DNA of 64,000 bases from contig NZ_OZ061315.1 in NCBI RefSeq assembly GCF_964063325.1, positions 2,976,001-3,040,000 on the forward strand, in the 5' to 3' direction. Below the pieces are notes generated by a model. It saw nothing but the letters and a program-made list of their open reading frames with translations. It was not told where the DNA came from and made no database searches. The stretch is from Hafnia alvei (GTDB lineage: Bacteria > Pseudomonadota > Gammaproteobacteria > Enterobacterales > Enterobacteriaceae). Position numbers and translations under genes: made by a program. This document shows positions 60,501-64,000 of this stretch, piece after piece. How positions within the stretch are numbered: position 1 is the first letter of the stretch; the number at the start of each line of letters is the position of its first letter.

Positions 60501-60842
60501 AAGGCTAATCGCTTCGGCGCTGTGCCACTGATTTTCATCTTGGCTTTTGAGAACATCACGCGAAGTTCGATTTGTGGGCACCGCCCCTTGCACGTTAAAA
60601 CGCCGTAAATTTCCCACAATCCAGAGCAGCTCCGTCTGGCCGCCGCTTTTAATCCAGTGGCAGGCGACCGCCGTATTTCTTCTTGCCGTTTTGCGCAATA
60701 GGCGGCGTAGCGTATTCAGCCCGTCCAGCGTTATCGCCGTTTGCCATGCGCAGTCGCCTTTGCGCTCGGCAAACTGATCGAGGATCCGGCGGGAAGCAAC
60801 CAGCGCGTTTTTGCTGCATTGGGATATAAGCAAAATATTCAT
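57600..60842 (-). CDS. cas3: type I-F nuclease-helicase Cas2/3 fusion
   Basis: This 1080-residue protein combines an N-terminal Cas2-like domain (MNILLISQCSKNALVASRRI to about residue 95) with Cas3. The HD nuclease has LFHDFGKAN (His123, Asp124). The helicase has Walker A ASTGCGKT (421-428), DEPD (574-577), and a motif VI-like FAGRIQRHRQ. It degrades target DNA after recruitment by Csy and also joins Cas1 for spacer acquisition, a hallmark of type I-F. ATG 60842 overlaps the cas1 stop in ATGA. No truncation is seen. Confidence 0.96.
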   Translation of the reverse strand: MNILLISQCSKNALVASRRILDQFAERKGDCAWQTAITLDGLNTLRRLLRKTARRNTAVACHWIKSGGQTELLWIVGNLRRFNVQGAVPTNRTSRDVLKSQDENQWHSAEAISLLAGIAGLFHDFGKANALFQLGLKGKSERGFQPLRHEWISVRLFQAFVGTQTDKQWLGKLGWLAPQDEKEWLANLQKDSKEKSDSPLVNLPPLARVIAWLIISHHRLPQYLGKNEPELSSSRTWLENQLNVYWNALNHEKSDWRDSDFDKVWTFPNGTPLRSQTWRNKANQLAKRAVHAVSLPDFGSLDQTFTVHLARLALMLADHHYSSQKPIPDWQDETYHAWANTKEGKLKQKLDEHVVGVSHHAFLLGRSFAALRGQLPAISRHKGFRERAKDGRYQWQNKAWDKAESLRERSQKQGFFGINMASTGCGKTLANARIMYALAREEEGCRFTVALGLRTLTLQTGEALRVRLGLGEDDLAVLVGSRAVRELHNEPDDDNNSASEEALFESHQYVHYDGMPNTGPLRQWLDEDTKLRQLVDAPVLVATIDHLMPATEGVRGGKQIAPMLRLLTSDLVLDEPDDFEIEDQHALCRLVNWAGMLGGRVLLSSATLPPALVQALFSAYCTGRQAYQQACGEPGLPLNVCCAWFDEDDSCTGELGRPGDFYEAHCDFAGQRAKRLPAKPVLRRAEIVTVLPSSSKPEAVIDAVAQTFHDKMLALHAKHHEEQADKTVSLGLVRMANINPLVATAKALMAMPSPDGFCVHYCVYHSQHPLVMRSYMEKQLDAAFSRSGENNSLWDKPEIRRAVEQSAAKHHLFVVLATSVVEVGRDWDADWGIIEPSSMRSLIQFAGRIQRHRQRPPQISNLLILNKNVRALRQKTPAMCQPGFETKRFLLASHDLKENLQPEQYLHINAVPRILDMSSKPVEGQCYTSLVELEHGRSQLELMGSEAKHPAAVHWWRLPVNWSGELQRRTPFRRSQPERQYFLRMEDEFDEPKFFFRDEDSAAGWKAAGEFCYQPQEMAEGVLAWMAMDYEQVLQSVADAREMALANVCERYGEINLRVSKEQEAEAWLWHPVLGVFRPL

Positions 60843-61822
60843 GGTTTGCTCTGGGCGAGTTGCTGGGCGGTATCTTGCAGCGTTTCAATCATCGTATCCA
60901 AGACGTCTGCACGCTGAAAACCGGTTAAACAACGCTGGCGAAACTCTTGCTCGTCATCTCCCGCCATCGCAGCAATAAAGGCCTGTGGCAAAACCAGTGC
61001 GTCTTTGATCAAATCGGCAATATCAAAAACCAATCCACCGCGCCGCGTTTTACCATGCAGCACCGCGAGGCCATGCGGCAAACCGGTGACCCAAGCCGCC
61101 ACCGCAGCCAGACCGTAAGCCAAATAGTTACCATGATCGAGAAAGCGATTCGCCATATCGGTACCGCCGCCGCGCTTGGCGCGGGTAAACTCACCGTATT
61201 GGGTTGAATCTGAGGCGAGTTTATACAAAGCCTTCGTCATAACGGCCTCTTGCACCATCAAATCGGTATGATTTACGCACTTTTCCAAATTCTGTTCGTA
61301 ACGTTGTAGCAAACCCTGCAGGCGTGACTCGTCTAACCTAAAGCCTTCCTCACGCTGCATCGGCGAGCCTAGCCAATGACGGCGAATTTGCTCGGCCCGC
61401 ACGCGCTGAAAGCGCACGGCGGCGGCTAAACGTTTGTCATCATCAAACCAAAAACTCACCCAATTTTGCAGATACTCAGTGGGACGATATTCGCTTTGCG
61501 GAGCTAACCACGAGACATCCACCTCAACCTCGTTGGCGGCAAACAAGGGCGTTCCTCCACCGCCACAAAAGCCGACTAATACCCCAGCGCGGGCAAACTC
61601 TCGCATTGCGGCCTGAGTCACCGAGGTTCCGGTACCCAACATAACGACGGTGGTATTCGCGATGGGGATATTCCAATACAGTGATTCACGCCCTTCATCC
61701 GTCACATATTCAACCCGACCGCCGTTCACTAATACACGGCAATACTGGAGGTAATAGATATTTGAGCGTTTAGAATGCAGAATTGTTTTAAGGTCAGATG
61801 GAGAGAAATCATTGTTGTTCAC
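60839..61822 (-). CDS. cas1: CRISPR integrase Cas1 (type I-F)
   Basis: This is the adaptation integrase. Family core sequences are SPSDLKTILHSKRSNIYYLQ, WNIPIANTTVVMLGTGTSVT and GVLVGFCGGGGTPLFAANEV. The metal-binding Glu lies in VQEAVMTKALYK, and the His and Asp in LPHGLAVLHGKTRRGG followed by VFDIADLIKD. I prefer GTG 61822 (327 residues, the usual I-F length) over ATG 61861 (340 residues), because the extra MVFLPYLKRWNND has no family match and no ribosome binding site; the choice is not certain. It is the first cas gene and precedes cas2/3 with a four-base overlap. Confidence 0.95.
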   Translation of the reverse strand: MNNNDFSPSDLKTILHSKRSNIYYLQYCRVLVNGGRVEYVTDEGRESLYWNIPIANTTVVMLGTGTSVTQAAMREFARAGVLVGFCGGGGTPLFAANEVEVDVSWLAPQSEYRPTEYLQNWVSFWFDDDKRLAAAVRFQRVRAEQIRRHWLGSPMQREEGFRLDESRLQGLLQRYEQNLEKCVNHTDLMVQEAVMTKALYKLASDSTQYGEFTRAKRGGGTDMANRFLDHGNYLAYGLAAVAAWVTGLPHGLAVLHGKTRRGGLVFDIADLIKDALVLPQAFIAAMAGDDEQEFRQRCLTGFQRADVLDTMIETLQDTAQQLAQSKP

Positions 61823-62204
61823 ATCGTTATTCCATCGCTTGAGATAGGGTAAAAATACCATTCAATACATAAGGGAAATTTAACTTAAATCACACTTAAC
61901 GATGCAGTAATTCTGAAATTTGTAAAATATTGGGCTTAAAGATTTCAAGTTGATACATAGAAAATAAAACTTAAAAGTCAGATTGAAATACGCGCCATCC
62001 GCACAATGAAAATATATTCAATTTTAGAATACAACAAACGATAAATATTCAGCAGAGAATATCTCATTCAAGCCACCATGGCTAAAACGAGGGGCTAGCT
62101 GTGCACAGCAAAACACAAGCCGTTAACTGCGGAAAATGGAACGCAATGCTTGGGAGACAGCCCATACGGCGATGATTAAGCGATGAAAGAAACAGGTATT
62201 AGAT
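61823..62204 (-). promoter_or_regulatory. AT-rich region upstream of cas1
   Basis: About 380 bases without a gene I can support. Bases 61870-62080 are AT-rich and probably hold the cas operon promoter; I cannot assign hexamers. Confidence 0.35.
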
Positions 62205-62588
62205 ATGCAAAAGAGCAAGACTATTAATACATTGCTCTTTTTAATTATTTTAGCAGCTATATTTTTTCTATTTCACAAGCAAAAATCATTCATTTAAATG
62301 ACTATAATTTAACTTCATCATATGAAATTATTTCTGGCATATATGTAAGTATTATTTTAGATGATAGTAGTGATGCAACAATTCCCAATTTTTATAGCGA
62401 CTATCTAATGAAAAATATCCCCACTGATGATCAAACCAAACAAACCTCCCGTGCTTGTTAGCGACTCACCGAACGTAAAGATAAGGTGTGATAACAACCG
62501 TGTGCATATAAGTTTGGTTGGAAAAGTTTTTGCGTTCGCAATCGCGTCCTAATCACCGATGACAGCGGAGAGCCAATGAAAATCGGTT
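62205..62588 (+). pseudogene. decayed gene for a small exported protein
   Basis: Three coding-like stretches lie in different frames. ATG 62205 gives a signal-peptide start MQKSKTINTLLFLIILAA. Near the T-run at 62261 another frame continues SISQAKIIHLNDYNLTSSYE, then IISGIYVSIILDDSSDATIP, to TAG 62461. A third frame gives PVLVSDSPNVKIRCDNNRVH and ISLVGKVFAFAIAS. RVLITDDSGEPMKIGFPSE follows near 62530-62588. The pieces look like one exported protein with two or three frameshifts. I do not recognise the family. It sits between cas1 and the trailer end of array 2. Confidence 0.45.
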
Positions 62589-62624
62589 TTCCGAGTGAGT
62601 GATAGCGCTGCCGCTGGATGCAGA

Positions 62625-62952
62625 TTTCTAAGCTGCCTGTACGGCAGTGAACAAAAATTGGGTAGCCACGCTTCTGATCCGCTCTTTCTAAGCTGCCTGT
62701 ACGGCAGTGAACAGAAGTTATAAAGCCGCTGGCTATCCATGCTTTTTCTAAGCTGCCTGTACGGCAGTGAACGATGTCATTGACTTATCATCTGCGACGT
62801 TCGATTTCTAAGCTGCCTGTACGGCAGTGAACTGCATGAAGAATCACTGCCAACCTACGCCAGATTTCTAAGCTGCCTGTACGGCAGTGAACCAGCAGCT
62901 AATCAGATTGTAGATAATGCTTTTTTTCTAAGCTGCCTGTACGGCAGTGAAC
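62625..62952 (-). CRISPR. type I-F CRISPR array 2 (6 repeats, 5 spacers)
   Basis: Six identical 28-base repeats start at 62625, 62685, 62745, 62805, 62865 and 62925, with 32-base spacers. The repeat equals that of array 1. Polarity is the same as array 1 (leader to the right), judged from the shared leader sequence. By eye no spacer is shared with array 1 or matches the window. Confidence 0.98.
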
Positions 62953-63091
62953 TGTAGGATATTCGCAGAAAGGTTCGATTAATCAGATCGGTAGCTCATT
63001 TTGGGGAATTTAACCCTTTTTTCTGGCTGCTCGTTGGAGGAATGAAAAATCAATGAGTTAGCACGGAGTCAGAAAAAAGGGTTGGAAGAGT
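62953..63091 (-). promoter_or_regulatory. leader of CRISPR array 2
   Basis: It matches the array 1 leader in ordered blocks, including AATCAGATC, TCATTTT and AAAAATCAAT. AATCAATGAGTTA (63048-63060) is a perfect IHF consensus. A 14-bp inverted repeat AACCCTTTTTTCTG (63012-63025) and CAGAAAAAAGGGTT (63070-63083) brackets it. The leader runs up to the moaE stop at 63092, with no separate terminator. Confidence 0.8.
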
Positions 63092-63547
63092 TTACCAGCG
63101 TTTTGCCGCTTGGTGGTCGCTGTCGCGGGCATCAACCCAGCGATCGCCCTGCTCTGTTGCTTCTCGCTTCCAGAACGGTGCGCGGGTTTTGAGGTAATCC
63201 ATAATGAACTCGGCGGCATCGAAGGCCATGCTGCGATGTGCGCTGGTCACCCCAACGAAAACAATTTCATCGCCGGGATACATTGCGCCAATCCGATGGA
63301 TCAGCGAAATGCGCTGTAGAGGCCAACGCGAACGGGCTTCAGCCACAATTTCATTTAACGCTTTTTCCGTCATCCCAGGATAGTGCTCTAACGTTAACGC
63401 GCTGACGTTATCGCCAAGATTGTGGTTGCGTACTTTGCCGGTGAATGTCACCACCGCGCCATCGTCTTCGCACTGCGATAGCCATTGGTATTCGTCACCA
63501 ACGCTAAAATTCTCAAGACCTACGCGAATACGGGTGTTTTCCATCAT
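63092..63547 (-). CDS. moaE: molybdopterin synthase catalytic subunit MoaE
   Basis: This is a 150-151-residue subunit that, with MoaD, converts precursor Z to molybdopterin. GAVVTFTGKVRNHNLGD, LEHYPGMTEKAL, GVTSAHRSMAF and KTRAPFWKRE (active-site Lys) match E. coli MoaE closely. The first ATG overlaps the last A of the moaD stop; a second ATG follows directly, and either may be used. It is the last moa gene, and CRISPR array 2 lies directly downstream on the same strand. Confidence 0.96.
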   Translation of the reverse strand: MMENTRIRVGLENFSVGDEYQWLSQCEDDGAVVTFTGKVRNHNLGDNVSALTLEHYPGMTEKALNEIVAEARSRWPLQRISLIHRIGAMYPGDEIVFVGVTSAHRSMAFDAAEFIMDYLKTRAPFWKREATEQGDRWVDARDSDHQAAKRW

Positions 63548-63789
63548 TAACCCCCAGTAACCGGTGGGAAGAAGGCGACTTCATCACCCACTTGCAGAGG
63601 ATGCGAGAACTCCACCAGCGTTTGGTTTACAGCAGCCAGCAACTTACCCGTCTCTAACGCCAGTGCCCATTTGTCGCCACGCTCGGCCAGTGCCGCGCGC
63701 AGCGCCTCAACCGTCGGATAGAGTTCACACTGAAGCGCATCGGTTTCAATCAGCTCACGTACCTGAGCAAAAAATAGAACTTTAATCAT
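63547..63789 (-). CDS. moaD: molybdopterin synthase sulfur carrier MoaD
   Basis: This 80-residue ubiquitin-like protein ends in PPVTGG; the terminal Gly-Gly is thiocarboxylated and donates sulfur to the dithiolene. IKVLFFAQVRELIETD is the first strand and helix. Its ATG overlaps the moaC stop (ATGA), and its stop overlaps moaE, so the three are translationally coupled. Confidence 0.96.
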   Translation of the reverse strand: MIKVLFFAQVRELIETDALQCELYPTVEALRAALAERGDKWALALETGKLLAAVNQTLVEFSHPLQVGDEVAFFPPVTGG

Positions 63790-64000
63790 GATGCATCCGC
63801 CTTAAAATCACCGGACTTCCCGCCGCTTTTCGCCAGCAGGCGAACCGGGCCGATAACCATATCTTTTTGTACCGCTTTGCACATGTCATAAATGGTCAGC
63901 GCAGCCACCGAAGCCGCGGTTAATGCTTCCATCTCCACGCCGGTTTTGCCGGTTAAGCGGCAGCAAGACTCAATACGCACACGGTTGGTATCGACTTCAG
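63786..64000 (-). CDS. moaC: cyclic pyranopterin monophosphate synthase MoaC, 3' part (partial)
   Basis: The frame is open from the right window edge to the stop at 63786. The 71 visible codons include GKTGVEMEALTAASVAALTI and YDMCKAVQKDM, then KSGGKSGDF, the highly conserved C-terminal half of MoaC. MoaC acts with MoaA in the first step of molybdenum cofactor synthesis. The internal GTG at 63980 is not a real start. Confidence 0.95.
   Translation of the reverse strand, partial: EVDTNRVRIESCCRLTGKTGVEMEALTAASVAALTIYDMCKAVQKDMVIGPVRLLAKSGGKSGDFKADAS

Noticed and set aside
1..64000. tRNA, rRNA or full insertion sequence genes
   Set aside because: I saw no cloverleaf-like tRNA sequence, no rRNA stretch and no intact transposase on either strand; a tRNAscan or IS search was not possible.

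Overview
The window looks like a chromosome segment of an Enterobacterales bacterium. The housekeeping proteins (GyrA, NrdA, NrdB, RcsB, RhlE, YbhFSR, CecR, MoaD/E) are close to those of Escherichia coli but not identical, and the accessory content and gene order differ. My best guess is Hafniaceae (Hafnia or Obesumbacterium); this is inference from recall, not a database result.

Layout, left to right. (1) 1-1812: end of a chaperone-usher fimbrial operon: a partial subunit, a complete subunit, and a chaperone gene with an in-frame TAA inside its signal peptide. (2) 1788-5245: NUDIX hydrolase, a possible 21-residue membrane peptide, a membrane GGEEF diguanylate cyclase, and the RNA helicase gene rhlE with a hairpin leader. 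(3) 5246-23889: a biofilm adhesin locus on the minus strand, in transcription order a ~4275-residue BapA-like protein with about 38 Ig-like repeats, a TolC-like outer membrane protein, a type I secretion ABC transporter and an HlyD-like adaptor. It sits between rhlE and cecR, which are adjacent and divergent in E. coli. (4) 24386-30132: cecR-ybhG-ybhF-ybhS-ybhR efflux operon with an 11+11 bp palindrome over the cecR promoter. (5) 30256-45721: rcsD-rcsB, convergent rcsC, gyrA, ubiG, nrdA-nrdB-yfaE, with NrdR boxes and a DnaA box before nrdA. (6) 46061-51110: five-gene peptide-type ABC importer. (7) 51197-53133: ybhL, a flavodoxin-like protein and a small unknown protein. (8) 53224-62952: a type I-F CRISPR-Cas locus (cas1, cas2/3, csy1, csy2, csy3, cas6f) between two arrays of six repeats each. 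(9) 63092-64000: moaE, moaD and the end of moaC. In E. coli ybhL directly follows moaE, so the CRISPR locus, flavodoxin gene and small gene occupy that junction here.

Functionally the window is rich in surface and biofilm functions: fimbriae, a cyclic-di-GMP synthase, a giant secreted adhesin with its own exporter, and the Rcs envelope-stress phosphorelay. The rest is core metabolism and an adaptive immune locus.

The most unusual signals are: (a) csy1 (cas8f) has an in-frame ochre codon, with 83 further well-conserved codons in the same frame before csy2, so the interference complex is probably defective; (b) a dispersed family of modular intergenic elements at four places, whose hairpin stems differ in sequence between copies but keep perfect complementarity and conserved loops, suggesting a structured RNA or mobile element; (c) both CRISPR leaders share a perfect IHF consensus bracketed by a long inverted repeat.
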